Assembly (NCBI RefSeq): GCF_011758765.1
Contig: NZ_JAANOU010000001.1
Span: forward strand, 1,116,001-1,180,000
Source of the DNA: Amycolatopsis viridis
Lineage (GTDB): Bacteria > Actinomycetota > Actinomycetes > Mycobacteriales > Pseudonocardiaceae
Reading direction: 5' to 3'
Length of the DNA stretch: 64,000 bases
Below, piece by piece: positions 26,113-35,463 of the stretch. Within the stretch, counting starts at the first letter, position 1. Every line of letters starts with the position of its first letter. A program made the translations under genes and the position numbers. The notes under the pieces were generated by a model. The model was not told the DNA's origin. It saw only the letters and a program-made list of their open reading frames with translations, and made no database searches.

Positions 26113-26586
26113 GTGGACGCGCTCGACGCCAAGTTGTTGCTGCTGCTCACCGACGCGCCCCGGCTGAACGTGCTGGAGTGCGCGCGCCGGCTCGGCGTCG
26201 CCCGCGGCACGGTCCAGGCCCGCCTGGACCGGCTGACCGAGCAGGGCATCCTCGGCGGGTTCCCGCCCGAGCTGGACCTCGCCGCGATGGGCTACGGACT
26301 GACCGCGTTCGCCGTCCTGGAGATCGCCCAGGGCAGGCGCACGGCGGTGGCGGAGGCGCTGGCGGCGATCGAGCAGGTGTGCGAGGTGCACGCCACCACC
26401 GGGCAGGGCGACCTGTTCGTGCGCATGGTGGCGCGCGACCACGACGACCTGCAGCGCGTGATCGACGCGGTGGTCAGCGTGCCGGACGTGCGGCGCACCT
26501 CGACGTCACTGGCCCTGTCGACCCCGGTGCCGCCGCGGGTCCGGCCGCTGCTGGAACGGCTCGCCTACGAAACGAACTCCAGGTAG
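26113..26586 (+). CDS. Lrp/AsnC family transcriptional regulator
   Basis: Regulator of 157 aa. The N-terminal winged helix (1-55) has LDAKLLLLLTDAPRLNVLECARRLGVARGTVQARLDRL, shortened here only to describe the helix-turn-helix; a RAM/ligand domain follows (65-145) with GYGLTAFAVLEIAQG and the GQGDLFVRMVARD strand. It probably senses an amino acid. GTG 26113 is chosen for the perfect AGGAGG at 26102-26107. Its end overlaps the convergent MBL gene by 22 bp. Position after ilvA and the 17-bp palindrome suggest control of itself and possibly ilvA. Confidence 0.9.
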   Translation: MDALDAKLLLLLTDAPRLNVLECARRLGVARGTVQARLDRLTEQGILGGFPPELDLAAMGYGLTAFAVLEIAQGRRTAVAEALAAIEQVCEVHATTGQGDLFVRMVARDHDDLQRVIDAVVSVPDVRRTSTSLALSTPVPPRVRPLLERLAYETNSR

Positions 26587-27356
26587 CGCTTGGCCGAGCG
26601 CTGCACGACCTCGTGGCCGTCCCGGCGCACCACCGCGTCCCACCACGCGCCGTAGATCGCCTCGAAGCGGTAGCCGGCGAGGATCTCCGCCGCGCGGCGC
26701 ACGACGGCAGGCCGTTCCGGGATGAGGTTCGGGTAGCTGTACATGAAGGCCACGAACTCCCGGTCCGGGATGACCTGCACGATGTCGCCGGACAGCAGGG
26801 CGCCCTCACCGTGCTCGCCACCGGACCAGTGCAGCACGGTGCCGCCGGCGAAGTGCACGCCCAGGTTGATCAGGGTCAGCTCGTCGCTGATCCGCTTCGT
26901 GCGCCCGCTCCACAGCTCGATCCTCCCGTCCGGGCGGCCGATCCACTGCCGGTCGTGCTCGTGCAGGTAGACCGGCACGTCGAAGGCTCGGGCCCACTCC
27001 ACGCACGTGGTGTAGTAGTGCGGGTGGCTGATCGCGATGCCGGTGATGCCGCCGCGGGCGGCGATCTCCCCGGCGATGGTGTCGTCCAGGTAGGCCGTGA
27101 GGTCCCAGAGGAAGTTGCCGCCCGCCGCCTCCACGAGCAGCGCCCGCTGGCCGATGGCGAACTTCGGGGTGCAGCCGATGCCGGTGATGCCCTCACCCTC
27201 CGGCCGCACGAGGGCCTCGTGTTCGGACCGGAGCGTGGCGAAGTCGGTCCACTGCTGGCCCGAGGGCGGGACGTACTGGCGCTCGTCCTCGCAGATCGGG
27301 CAGTCCTCCCGCGGCGCGGCGTACTGCATGCCGCAGGTCATGCAGATCGGGTTCAT
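26565..27356 (-). CDS. Zinc-ribbon plus MBL-fold protein with degenerate metal motif
   Basis: Protein of 263 aa. Residues 5-22 carry a Cys4 zinc ribbon (C5-x2-C8, C19-x2-C22), followed by a metallo-beta-lactamase-fold domain. The family motif HxHxDH is reduced to HPHYYT (111-116): the Asp and third His are missing, so the usual dinuclear site is probably altered. Later features (GVHFAGGTVLHW and LLSGDIVQVIPD) follow the MBL pattern. The ribbon suggests nucleic acid or protein binding, or structural zinc. Function unknown. Its stop lies inside the end of the Lrp gene. Confidence 0.82.
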   Translation of the reverse strand: MNPICMTCGMQYAAPREDCPICEDERQYVPPSGQQWTDFATLRSEHEALVRPEGEGITGIGCTPKFAIGQRALLVEAAGGNFLWDLTAYLDDTIAGEIAARGGITGIAISHPHYYTTCVEWARAFDVPVYLHEHDRQWIGRPDGRIELWSGRTKRISDELTLINLGVHFAGGTVLHWSGGEHGEGALLSGDIVQVIPDREFVAFMYSYPNLIPERPAVVRRAAEILAGYRFEAIYGAWWDAVVRRDGHEVVQRSAKRYLEFVS

Positions 27357-27384
27357 GCCGCCACGCTAGCCGCTCCGGCACGAC

Positions 27385-27432
27385 GAGAGCGGCTGTTCCG
27401 AGCTGATTCTCCCAGCCGGAACAGCCGCTCTC
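27385..27432 (-). terminator. Hairpin after greA
   Basis: GAGAGCGGCTGTTCCG (27385-27400) and its exact complement (27417-27432) form a perfect 16-bp stem with a 16-nt loop, 14 bp past the greA stop. There is no T-run, so this is an I-shaped terminator of the actinobacterial kind. Confidence 0.75.
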
Positions 27433-27445
27433 GGAAGTCGTGGGC

Positions 27446-27937
27446 TCAGCCGGTGTAGGGCACGGCCTTGATCAGGGTGACCTTCTGCGTGCTGCCGTTG
27501 GGCAGCTCGTACTCACGCGACTCGCCCTCCTTGGCGCCCAGCAGGGCCTTGCCCAGCGGCGACTCCGGGGAGTACACGTCCAGGTCGCCCTCCGAGGCGC
27601 CCTCTTCACGGGTGGCGAGCAGGAACTTCTCCTCCTCGTCGTCACCGTCGTAGCGGACGGTGAGGACCTTGCCGGGACCGGCGACGCCGTCGTTCGCCGG
27701 GGCTTCGCCGACCTTGGCGGACCGCAGCAGCTCCTGGAGGTGCCGGATGCGCGCCTCCTGCTGGCCCTGCTCCTCACGGGCGGCGTGGTAGCCCCCGTTC
27801 TCCTTGAGGTCGCCTTCCTCGCGGCTGTCGTTGATCTTCGCAGCGATGACCGGACGATTCTCGATCAGCTCGTCGAGCTCGTGCTTGAGCCTGTCGTAGG
27901 CTTCCTGGGTCAGCCAGGTCACCTGGGTGTCGCTCAC
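27446..27937 (-). CDS. greA: Transcription elongation factor GreA
   Basis: Factor of 163 aa that enters the RNA polymerase secondary channel and promotes cleavage of backtracked transcripts. The N-terminal coiled-coil finger (about 12-80) includes [16 protein letters not shown], with the acidic tip residues that coordinate catalytic magnesium. The C-terminal FKBP-like domain has the family pattern [20 protein letters not shown] 27937 is chosen because GAGGAG lies 9 nt upstream; an ATG at 27946 directly abuts that site and is less likely. The position matches M. tuberculosis Rv1080c. Confidence 0.96.
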   Translation of the reverse strand: MSDTQVTWLTQEAYDRLKHELDELIENRPVIAAKINDSREEGDLKENGGYHAAREEQGQQEARIRHLQELLRSAKVGEAPANDGVAGPGKVLTVRYDGDDEEEKFLLATREEGASEGDLDVYSPESPLGKALLGAKEGESREYELPNGSTQKVTLIKAVPYTG

Positions 27938-28019
27938 GGCCACCATCTCCTCGTCGTGCCTGCCGGACATGGGTGTTCATGCCGGCGGCCGCACTGCATC
28001 GAGTGCGGCTGGATAAAGG

Positions 28020-28044
28020 AAAAACACGGCCCGTCTGGGCCGTG
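28020..28044 (-). terminator. Rho-independent terminator after the DUF4307 gene
   Basis: On the minus strand an 8-bp stem (CACGGCCC/GGGCCGTG, 28025-28044, 4-nt loop) is followed by TTTTT (28024-28020). A second hairpin (27988-28009) lies between it and greA and may belong to the greA leader. Confidence 0.88.
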
Positions 28045-28135
28045 CCGGTAGATCAGGGTACCACGGCAGGGCTGGTCAGCGCCGGTGCGCACGTCAAGAG
28101 CCGGGCATTCGGCGCCTCATTCACCCCGTTGGCCG

Positions 28136-28561
28136 CTAACTCCTTGACAAATACTCCGGTATGTCGTAGGAGCACCCGTACACGTCCGCGGTGACCGGCT
28201 GGTCGATGCTCCGCACCACCGCGTCGACGCGCGTGGCCCCCGGCGGGACGTAGACCTCGCGCCGCCCGCTCTCCGCGCCGCTGATGTCCCGCGTCCGCAC
28301 GATGCACACGCCGGGCCGTCCCGGTTCGTCCCGCGTCACGTTGAGCGACACCGTCATCGCGTTGCCCGGCAGCTCCTGGAACGTGACCCGCTCCGCCGTG
28401 ATCGGCGCGGCGCCCAGGTTCAGGTACCCGATCCACGCCACGGCGCCGCCCACGGCCACCGCCACCACGGCGTACGCCCACCGGCGCCAACGCCGGCTCG
28501 GCCGCTGGGGGCGCCCGTAGCGGCCTTCCGGCAGCGACGGGGGCGCGCTCGCGGTGCTCAA
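28136..28561 (-). CDS. DUF4307 membrane protein
   Basis: Protein of 141 aa. A basic cytoplasmic N-terminus leads to one membrane helix (about 27-50) and an external domain with the DUF4307 pattern (AERVTFQ...[15 protein letters not shown]) and two cysteines that may pair. Function unknown; the gene order matches M. tuberculosis Rv1081c. The start is a TTG at 28561, chosen because CGGAGG lies 6 nt before it; a TTG at 28579 would add 6 residues. Divergent from mca. Confidence 0.85.
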   Translation of the reverse strand: MSTASAPPSLPEGRYGRPQRPSRRWRRWAYAVVAVAVGGAVAWIGYLNLGAAPITAERVTFQELPGNAMTVSLNVTRDEPGRPGVCIVRTRDISGAESGRREVYVPPGATRVDAVVRSIDQPVTADVYGCSYDIPEYLSRS

Positions 28562-28631
28562 GCCGGGCCTCCGATCCAAACTGTCGTACCCCCGGGGACA
28601 ATGGGGGCAACCGCAGTATCCCTCCGCGGTG

Positions 28632-28643
28632 GAATACGTATTC
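28632..28643. promoter_or_regulatory. Palindrome upstream of mca
   Basis: GAATACGTATTC is a perfect 12-bp palindrome 20 bp before the mca ATG, within the 101-bp divergent region shared with the DUF4307 gene. It is conspicuous for its A/T content. Operator is a guess. Confidence 0.35.
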
Positions 28644-28662
28644 AGAAGGGGTCGTTGGACGC

Positions 28663-29574
28663 ATGGTGGGTTCTGTCGAACTGGTGTCCGGGTCGGGATC
28701 GCGCCTGCGTCTCATGGCGGTGCACGCCCATCCCGACGACGAATCGAGCAAGGGTGCGGCCACGATGGCCCGCTACGTGGCCGAGGGTGCCGAGGTCATG
28801 GTCGTGACCTGCACCGGAGGCGAGGCGGGCAGCATCCTGAACCCGGCCATGGACCGGCCCGACGTGCTCGCCAACATGTCCGCCATCCGCCGCGAGGAGA
28901 TGGCGAAGGCCGCGCAGATCCTCGGCGTGCAGCACCGCTGGCTGGGTTTCGTCGACTCCGGCCTGCCAGAAGGTGACCCGCTGCCGCCGCTGCCCGAGGG
29001 CTGCTTCGCGCTCACCCCGCTCGAGGAGCCGGTGCGCGAGCTGGTCAAGGTCATCCGCGAGTTCCGCCCGCACGTGGTGCTGACCTACGACGAGAACGGC
29101 GGCTACCCGCACCCCGACCACATCCGCTGCCACGAGGTCTCCGTCGCGGCCTTCGACGCTGCCGCCGAGCCGGACAACTTCCCGGAGGCGGGCGAGCCGT
29201 GGCAGCCGCTCAAGCTGTACTACATCCACGGGTTCTCCCGCGCGCGCATGGAGGCCTTCCACGAGGCGCTGGTCGAGGCGGGCATGGAGTCGCCGTACGC
29301 GGAGTGGCTCGGCAAGTGGGACCCGGACCGCGCCGACGTCATGGAGCGGGTCACCACCCGCGTCGAGTGCGCGGACTACTTCGAGGTCCGGGACGAGGCG
29401 CTGAAGGCCCACGCCACGCAGATCGACCCGGACAGCCGCTGGTTCTTCGTGCCGCTGGAGATGCAGCGCCGGGTGTGGCCGACCGAGGAGTACGAGCTGG
29501 TCCGGTCGCTCGTCGACAGCACGCTGCCCGAGGACGACCTGTTCGCGGGCATCCGTGAGAAGGTGAACACATGA
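28663..29574 (+). CDS. mca: Mycothiol S-conjugate amidase
   Basis: Zinc amidase of 303 aa that cleaves mycothiol S-conjugates, releasing a mercapturic acid for export and recovering the sugar part. The zinc motif AHPDDE is at 22-27 and HPDH at 150-153. [16 protein letters not shown] and [12 protein letters not shown] motifs favour Mca over MshB. Mycothiol is restricted to actinobacteria, which supports the taxonomic call. The stop overlaps the next start as ATGA, so a short membrane protein is coupled to it. Matches Rv1082. Confidence 0.94.
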   Translation: MVGSVELVSGSGSRLRLMAVHAHPDDESSKGAATMARYVAEGAEVMVVTCTGGEAGSILNPAMDRPDVLANMSAIRREEMAKAAQILGVQHRWLGFVDSGLPEGDPLPPLPEGCFALTPLEEPVRELVKVIREFRPHVVLTYDENGGYPHPDHIRCHEVSVAAFDAAAEPDNFPEAGEPWQPLKLYYIHGFSRARMEAFHEALVEAGMESPYAEWLGKWDPDRADVMERVTTRVECADYFEVRDEALKAHATQIDPDSRWFFVPLEMQRRVWPTEEYELVRSLVDSTLPEDDLFAGIREKVNT

Positions 29575-29894
29575 GTCTCTTGTTGCCGGTGACGGCGCCG
29601 GTCGCCACGACCGCCCTCGTCCTCGCGCAGCAGCCGGGCAACGGCGACAACGGCGGCCAGGGCGAGGACTTTGGCAAGTCCTCGCCGCTGGGGTTCCTGA
29701 TCCTCCTGCTGTTCCTCATCGCCGTCGCCCTGCTGGTGCGCTCGATGACCAAGCACCTCAAGCGGGTGCCGCCGACGTTCGACCCCGAGGAGCAGGCCGC
29801 CGCGGAGGCGAAGGCCGGCGAGCCGGGCGGTGAACCCGCTGCCGCGCGCGCTGGGGAGCCCGCCAAGCAGCCGGAGAAGAGCGAGAGCAGCTAG
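29571..29894 (+). CDS. Short single-helix membrane protein coupled to mca
   Basis: Protein of 107 aa. An N-terminal hydrophobic stretch (3-20), probably a signal or first helix, is followed by a Gly/Asn-rich loop, a clear membrane helix (about 39-57) and an acidic, Ala/Glu-rich cytoplasmic tail. Function unknown. It starts within the mca stop codon (ATGA), and the gene order matches Rv1083, so a conserved partnership with mca or the following thioredoxin-fold protein is plausible. Confidence 0.85.
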   Translation: MSLLLPVTAPVATTALVLAQQPGNGDNGGQGEDFGKSSPLGFLILLLFLIAVALLVRSMTKHLKRVPPTFDPEEQAAAEAKAGEPGGEPAAARAGEPAKQPEKSESS

Positions 29895-29931
29895 CGCGGC
29901 GATGCCGCGGAGGCCGTGACACCCTGGTGGC

Positions 29932-31962
29932 ATGGCCAATCGACTCGCTGCCGCGACGAGCCCGTACCTGCTGCAGCACGCCCAGAACCCGGTCGACTGG
30001 TGGCCGTGGGGCGCCGAGGCGCTCGCCGAGGCCCGGCGCCGGGACGTGCCGATCCTGCTCTCGGTCGGCTACGCGGCGTGCCACTGGTGCCACGTCATGG
30101 CCCACGAGTCCTTCGAGGACGCCGAAACCGCGCGCCTGATGAACGAGCACTTCGTCAACATCAAGGTCGACCGCGAGGAGCGTCCCGACATCGATGCGGT
30201 CTACATGACCGCGACCCAGGCGATGACCGGTCAGGGCGGCTGGCCGATGACCTGTTTCCTCACCCCGGACGGCGAACCGTTCCACTGCGGTACCTACTAC
30301 CCGCCGCAGCCGCGGCCCGGGATGCCGTCGTTCCAGCATCTCCTCGTCGCGGTGGCGCAGGCGTGGCAGGACCGGCGTGACGAGCTGCGCGAGGGCGCCG
30401 GGAAGATCGTCGAGCACCTCGCCGGGCAGCTCGGCCCGCTGCCGCCGGCCCCGGTCGACGCGGGCGCGCTGGACGGCGCGTTGCGGAGGCTGGCCGCGGA
30501 AGCCGACCGTGAGCGGGGCGGATTCGGTGGGGCGCCGAAGTTCCCGCCGTCGATGGTGCTGGAGTTCCTGCTGCGCCACCACGAACGCACCGGGTCCGCG
30601 GAAGCGCTGTCCCTCGCCGAGTCCAGTGCCGGGGCGATGGCGCGCGGCGGCATCCACGACCAGCTCGCCGGCGGGTTCGCCCGCTACTCCGTCGACGCGT
30701 CCTGGGTCGTGCCGCACTTCGAAAAGATGTTGTACGACAACGCGTTGCTCTTGCGCTGCTACGCGCACCTGGCCCGCCGCACCGGCTCCGCACGCGCTGC
30801 GACGGTGGCGCGGATGACCGGGGCCTTCCTGCTGGAGCGCCTGCGCACCACCGAGGGCGGGTTCGCCGCATCACTGGACGCCGACACGCTCGGCGAGGAG
30901 GGGCTGACCTACGTCTGGACGCCCGCGCAGCTGCGCGAGGTGCTGGGCGACGAGGACGGAGCCTGGGCGGCGGAGCTGTTCACGGTCACCGCATCGGGCA
31001 CGTTCGAGCACGGCAGCTCGGTCCTCCAGCTGGTGCGCGACCCGGACGACCCCGCGCGCTTCGAGCGCGTGCGGGCCGCCTTGCTGGCCGCGCGGGACCA
31101 GCGACCGCAGCCGGGCCGGGACGACAAGGTGATCGCGGCCTGGAACGGGCTGGCGATCACCGCGTTGTGCGAGGCGGGTGTCGCGCTCGACGAGCCGGGC
31201 TGGGTGGCCGCGGCCGAGCGGGCCGCGTCCGCGGTGCTCGGCATCCACCTCCGTGACAACCGCCTGCGCCGCAGCTCCCGGGACGGCGTCGCCGGGGACG
31301 CGGCGGGGGTGCTGGAGGACTACGGCTGCCTCGCCGAGGGCCTGCTCGCCCTGCACCAGGCGACCGCCGAGCCACGCCGGCTCGCCGAGGCGGTGAACCT
31401 GCTGGACATCGCGCTGGAGCAGTTCGCCGTCGCGGGGTCCCCGGGTGCGTTCCACGACACCGCCGACGACGCCGAGGTCCTCGTGCACCGGCCCGCGGAC
31501 CCGACCGACAACGCGAGCCCGTCCGGCGCCTCCGCGCTGACGAACGCGCTGGTCACCGCCTCGGTGCTGGTCGGAGGGGAACGCGCGGCACGGTATCGGG
31601 CGGCGGCCGAGGAGGCGGTCCGGCGGGCCGGGCAGCTGATCGCGAAGGCGCCGCGGTTCGCCGGGCACTGGCTGACCGCGGCGGAGGCGCTGCTGGCCGG
31701 GCCGGTCCAGGTCGCCATCGCGGGCCCGGACTCGACGGAACGCGACCTCCTGCGTGGGGTGGCTGCCCGGCGCGTGCACGGCGGCGCGGTCGTGGTGGCC
31801 GGGGAGCCGGACGCGGACGGGGTGCCGTTGCTCGCGGACCGGCCGATGGTCGATGGGAAGACCGCCGCCTACGTCTGCCGCGGCTATGTCTGCGACCGGC
31901 CGGTGACCAGCCCGGACGACCTGGTCGCCGCCTTGTCCGCCGGCAGTGAACACCGGTCCTGA
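29932..31962 (+). CDS. DUF255 thioredoxin-fold protein with glycosidase-like barrel
   Basis: Protein of 676 aa. The N-terminal DUF255 thioredoxin-like domain (1-165) has the redox motif CHWC at 50-53 and the family string [10 protein letters not shown]. The rest (about 180-676) forms the alpha/alpha-barrel typical of the YyaL/SPATA20 family, with [26 protein letters not shown] and [11 protein letters not shown]. Its biochemical role is not established. The order matches Rv1084. Full family length, no signal peptide. Confidence 0.92.
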   Translation: MANRLAAATSPYLLQHAQNPVDWWPWGAEALAEARRRDVPILLSVGYAACHWCHVMAHESFEDAETARLMNEHFVNIKVDREERPDIDAVYMTATQAMTGQGGWPMTCFLTPDGEPFHCGTYYPPQPRPGMPSFQHLLVAVAQAWQDRRDELREGAGKIVEHLAGQLGPLPPAPVDAGALDGALRRLAAEADRERGGFGGAPKFPPSMVLEFLLRHHERTGSAEALSLAESSAGAMARGGIHDQLAGGFARYSVDASWVVPHFEKMLYDNALLLRCYAHLARRTGSARAATVARMTGAFLLERLRTTEGGFAASLDADTLGEEGLTYVWTPAQLREVLGDEDGAWAAELFTVTASGTFEHGSSVLQLVRDPDDPARFERVRAALLAARDQRPQPGRDDKVIAAWNGLAITALCEAGVALDEPGWVAAAERAASAVLGIHLRDNRLRRSSRDGVAGDAAGVLEDYGCLAEGLLALHQATAEPRRLAEAVNLLDIALEQFAVAGSPGAFHDTADDAEVLVHRPADPTDNASPSGASALTNALVTASVLVGGERAARYRAAAEEAVRRAGQLIAKAPRFAGHWLTAAEALLAGPVQVAIAGPDSTERDLLRGVAARRVHGGAVVVAGEPDADGVPLLADRPMVDGKTAAYVCRGYVCDRPVTSPDDLVAALSAGSEHRS

Positions 31963-31989
31963 CTGCGCGCTACACGAGTAGCGTCAATA

Positions 31990-32013
31990 GCGATGTAATC
32001 AAGTAATCATCGC
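31990..32013. promoter_or_regulatory. Tandem GTAATCA operator-like site
   Basis: The heptamer GTAATCA occurs at 31995-32001 and 32003-32009 (8-bp step) inside outer arms GCGATG (31990) and CATCGC (to 32013). It ends just before GGAGG and the ATG at 32028. Tandem short subsites of this kind suit ribbon-helix-helix dimers, and the downstream gene encodes such a protein. Confidence 0.6.
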
Positions 32014-32027
32014 TGGAGGCGAGACCG

Positions 32028-32594
32028 ATGCGGACGCACGCGCAGTGGGGTCGGGGCTGGAAGGGCCGTGGGCAGGCCGAGGTGCCGCCCGCGGACGACG
32101 CGGCGGGCTGGTTCGCCGGCCGGTTGCCCGACGGCTGGTTCACCGGCACCCCGGACATCACCGTCGACCGCGAGGAGATCCTGGTCGTCGGCGAGCTGCC
32201 GGCCCTGACCGAGGAGTTCGCCGACGACGCCGCACGCGCCGCGGCAGAGGCCGGCCGCATCAGCCGGTTCCGCGAGGAGACCCGCGAGCAGCGCATCGAG
32301 ATCGCGCGGCAGGCCGAACACCGGTACCAGCGCAAGGTGTCGTGGGGCGCGCGCCTGGGCGGCAGCGAGGAGTTGTTCACCACACAGTCCGTGCCGGTGA
32401 TGACGCGGCTGCGGCAGCCCGAGCGGCTGGTGCTCGACACCTTGGTCGACGCCGGGGTGGCGCGGTCCCGCTCGGACGCGCTGGCCTGGGCCGTTCGCCT
32501 GGTCGGGCAGCACGCCGAACAGTGGCTGGGTGAGCTGCGCGAGGCCATGTCGAAGGTGGACGAACTGCGCCGCGAGGGACCGGATCTGGGCTGA
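32028..32594 (+). CDS. Ribbon-helix-helix-like protein, possible autoregulator
   Basis: Protein of 188 aa, family not recognised. Residues 1-55 are Trp/Gly-rich; 55-110 are charged and helical with many Arg and Glu. Residues about 122-165 (SVPVMTRLRQPERLVLDTLVDAG region and the following SRSDALAWAVRLV) read as a ribbon-helix-helix: a short strand, then two helices with a turn. The start has GGAGG at 32015-32019. The AT-rich tandem repeat just upstream fits autoregulation. The function of the N-terminal part is unknown. Confidence 0.7.
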   Translation: MRTHAQWGRGWKGRGQAEVPPADDAAGWFAGRLPDGWFTGTPDITVDREEILVVGELPALTEEFADDAARAAAEAGRISRFREETREQRIEIARQAEHRYQRKVSWGARLGGSEELFTTQSVPVMTRLRQPERLVLDTLVDAGVARSRSDALAWAVRLVGQHAEQWLGELREAMSKVDELRREGPDLG

Positions 32595-32636
32595 GCTCAC
32601 CCTGCGGGATCGCGGAAGTTACGCCAGAGTAGGAAC

Positions 32637-34526
32637 ATGAACCCCGATGCGTTGACCGCGGTACTGGATGGACAGTGGGCCCAGCTGCGCCGGGAGATTC
32701 GCGCGCAGTTCGCGGACTACGACCACGACGAGCCCCACGACCTGAGCACGGAGGAGTACCGGGCCTGGGTGCTGGAGCGCCTGCGTGAGCTGGCGAAGAG
32801 CGGCTGGCACCGGCTCGGTTTCTCCACCGAGTACGGCGGGGGCGGGGACATCGGCGGCTCGGTCGTGTCGTTCGAGATGCTCGGTTACGGCGACCTGTCG
32901 CTGATGGTGAAGTCCGGGGTGCAGTGGGGCCTGTTCGGCGGCGCGATCCAGCTGCTCGGCACCGCGCACCACCACGAGCGCTACCTCGCCCGGATCATGG
33001 ACCTGGACCTGCTCGGCTGCTTCGCGATGACCGAGACCGGGCACGGCTCCGACGTGCAGCACCTGCGCACCACGGCGACCTACGACCCGGCGACCCGGGA
33101 GTTCGTCATCGACACCCCCGACGAGCAGGCGCGCAAGGACTACATCGGCAACGCCGCCCGGCACGGCCGCATGGCGGTGGTGTTCGCGCAGCTCGTCACG
33201 GGTGGGGAAAGCCGCGGCGTGCACGCGTTCGTGGTGCCGATCCGCGACGAGGCCGGCGCCCCGCTGGCTGGCGTGGAAATCGGCGACGACGGCCGCAAGG
33301 CAGGGCTCAACGGCGTCGACAACGGGCGCCTGACGTTCCACTCCGTGCGGGTGCCGCGCGACGCGCTGCTCAACCGCTACGGGGATGTGACCGAGGACGG
33401 GACCTACACGAGCCCGATCGACAGCGACAACCGCCGGTTCTTCACGATGCTGGGCACGCTGATCCGCGGCCGGGTCAGCGTGGCCGGCGGTGCGATCCAC
33501 GCCACGGAGCGGGCGCTCGCGATCGCGACCCGCTACGCGGAGCAGCGCCGCCAGTTCGCCCGGCCCGACGGCTCCGGCGAGGTCGTGCTGCTGGATTACC
33601 GGGCGCACCAGCGGAAACTGCTGCCCGCCATCGCGCGGACCTACGCGCTGCACTTCGCGCACGAGGAGCTGACCCGTGCGCTGCACGACCTCCAGAGCTC
33701 CGCCGAGGCCGGGGAACGCGCGCAACGGGAGCTGGAATCGCGTGCGGCCGGGATCAAGGCGGTCGCCACCTGGCACGCGACCCGGACCATCCAGATCGCG
33801 CGGGAAGCGTGTGGCGGCGCGGGATACCTGGCGGAGAACCTGCTCCCGGCGCTCAAGGCCGACACCGACGTGTTCACCACGTTCGAGGGCGACAACACGG
33901 TACTGCTGCAACTGGTCGCGAAGGGACTGCTGACCAGCTACCGCGACCACTTCGCCGATCTGAGCCCGCTCGCCACCGCCCGGCTGGTCGCCGAGCAGTT
34001 CGTCGGCGCGGTGATCGAGCGGACCGCGGCGCGCAAGGTGATCGAGCGGCTCGTGGACGCCGCACCCGGCCGGGACGACGACGGCGTGCTGTTCGACCGC
34101 GGCTGGCAGCTGAAGCTGTTCGAGGACCGCGAACAGCACGTGCTGGAGGGCTGCGCGCGGCGGCTGCGCCGGGCCGCGGAGGCGGACCCGTTCGAGGTGT
34201 TCAACGACGCGCAGGACCACGTGCTGCGCGCGGCGCGGGTGCACGTCGACCGGGTCGTGCTGGAGGCGTTCGTCGCGGCCATCGACCGGTGCGCGGACGA
34301 GGAGGCGCGTGCGCTGCTGAACCGGCTGTGCGACCTGTACGTGCTGTCGAACGTCGAAGAGGACCGCGCCTGGTTCCTCGAACACGGCCGGCTCACCTCG
34401 CCGCGGTCCAAGGCCGTGGTCGCCGCGGTGAACGACCTGTGCGCGGAGCTGCGCCCGCACGCGCGGCTGCTGGTGGACGGTTTCGCGGTGCCGGAACCGT
34501 TCCTGCGGCCCGCGATGCTGCGTTGA
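32637..34526 (+). CDS. Acyl-CoA dehydrogenase/oxidase family protein
   Basis: FAD enzyme of 629 aa that oxidises an acyl-CoA to the 2-enoyl-CoA. FAD-binding CFAMTETGHGSDV lies near 125-138. The segment GGAGYLAENLLP near 393 is followed by TFEGDNTVLLQ (about 418-428), whose Glu fits the catalytic base position of the acyl-CoA oxidase subgroup. The extra C-terminal helical region (440-629) also matches acyl-CoA oxidases, so it may pass electrons to oxygen; this cannot be settled by sequence. It lies 42 bp after the RHH-like gene and may share its transcript. Confidence 0.9.
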   Translation: MNPDALTAVLDGQWAQLRREIRAQFADYDHDEPHDLSTEEYRAWVLERLRELAKSGWHRLGFSTEYGGGGDIGGSVVSFEMLGYGDLSLMVKSGVQWGLFGGAIQLLGTAHHHERYLARIMDLDLLGCFAMTETGHGSDVQHLRTTATYDPATREFVIDTPDEQARKDYIGNAARHGRMAVVFAQLVTGGESRGVHAFVVPIRDEAGAPLAGVEIGDDGRKAGLNGVDNGRLTFHSVRVPRDALLNRYGDVTEDGTYTSPIDSDNRRFFTMLGTLIRGRVSVAGGAIHATERALAIATRYAEQRRQFARPDGSGEVVLLDYRAHQRKLLPAIARTYALHFAHEELTRALHDLQSSAEAGERAQRELESRAAGIKAVATWHATRTIQIAREACGGAGYLAENLLPALKADTDVFTTFEGDNTVLLQLVAKGLLTSYRDHFADLSPLATARLVAEQFVGAVIERTAARKVIERLVDAAPGRDDDGVLFDRGWQLKLFEDREQHVLEGCARRLRRAAEADPFEVFNDAQDHVLRAARVHVDRVVLEAFVAAIDRCADEEARALLNRLCDLYVLSNVEEDRAWFLEHGRLTSPRSKAVVAAVNDLCAELRPHARLLVDGFAVPEPFLRPAMLR

Positions 34527-34548
34527 GCGGGCCTCGCGAGGGGCTTGA

Positions 34549-35367
34549 TCAGCCGATCGGTGGTGCCAGGTATTCCAGCGCGTAACCCTCACCGGAGGGG
34601 GTTACGCGCGCGATGCCGGGCGAGTCGAGGTGGGCGCCGGCTACGAAGTGGTGTGGTTGGGTCAGTTGTTCGAGGAGTGTCCCCCGCGCGGCGCGCGCCT
34701 GGGACTGGTTGCCGTCGAGCTCCCAGGAAACGTTCGGCTGATCGAATTGGAGCGTGGGAACGTGCACGGTGTCGCCCCAGGCGAGAAGGTGGCCGGCGCC
34801 GCTGCTGACCTCGTAGACCGTGTGACCGGGGGTATGGCCCGGCGTCGGGATCGCGGTGGTCCAGTCGTTGATCGCGGCATTCTCCGACACGGGAACGACC
34901 CGGTCGCGGAACGACTCGAGCCGTCCCGTGAACACCGAGGTGTCGGCCGCGCCGATCCACACGCGTTCGAGTTCGGGGAACGCCTCTGAACCGTCGGGCG
35001 CGATCAGGCCGCTCACGTGGTCTACGTGCCGGTGGGTGATGGCCACATCGGTGACCTGTGCGCGGTCGATCTCCGCTTCCTCGAGCGCGTCGTAGATCAA
35101 TCCCATCGTCGGGTCGTGCCACGCGTTGGACGCACCGGTGTCGATGAGAACCGACCGCGTGCCGTCGGTGACGAAGAAGGCGTTGACCGACAGCCGCAAG
35201 TTGTCGCCGGCCAGCGGGACGGCGGCCGGCAGCTCATCGAGGGCGCGTCCATTCTCATCGCGGAGCCGCGTCGGCGCCATGTCGATGTACCCATCTCGCA
35301 ACGAGATCACCTGCAGATCGCCGAATTCGAACCTCGCGTGGTGCCGGCCACTCGAAACCAAGCGCAT
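34549..35367 (-). CDS. MBL-fold metallo-hydrolase
   Basis: Metallo-beta-lactamase-fold hydrolase of 272 aa with an intact HxHxDH (THRHVDH, His112-His117), TPGHTPGHT near 172 and WGDTVHVP supplying later metal ligands. Size and the GHTPGH segment resemble lactonase-type members, but the substrate is unknown. It is divergent from an XRE-cupin regulator with a palindrome between them, so it is probably that regulator's target. Confidence 0.88.
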   Translation of the reverse strand: MRLVSSGRHHARFEFGDLQVISLRDGYIDMAPTRLRDENGRALDELPAAVPLAGDNLRLSVNAFFVTDGTRSVLIDTGASNAWHDPTMGLIYDALEEAEIDRAQVTDVAITHRHVDHVSGLIAPDGSEAFPELERVWIGAADTSVFTGRLESFRDRVVPVSENAAINDWTTAIPTPGHTPGHTVYEVSSGAGHLLAWGDTVHVPTLQFDQPNVSWELDGNQSQARAARGTLLEQLTQPHHFVAGAHLDSPGIARVTPSGEGYALEYLAPPIG

Positions 35368-35402
35368 GGAACACTCCCAGAATGTCTTCGATAGAAGAAC
35401 TG

Positions 35403-35418
35403 CTCTCCTTTAGGAGAG
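35403..35418. promoter_or_regulatory. Palindromic operator between MBL and XRE-cupin genes
   Basis: CTCTCCT TT AGGAGAG is a perfect 7-2-7 inverted repeat, 35 bp from the MBL start and 45 bp from the regulator start. It is the obvious candidate site for the XRE protein and would allow control of both genes. Confidence 0.65.
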
Positions 35419-35463
35419 ACCATACACTGCTGGGAGCGAGGTAGCCATCGATCAAGGAGCACG

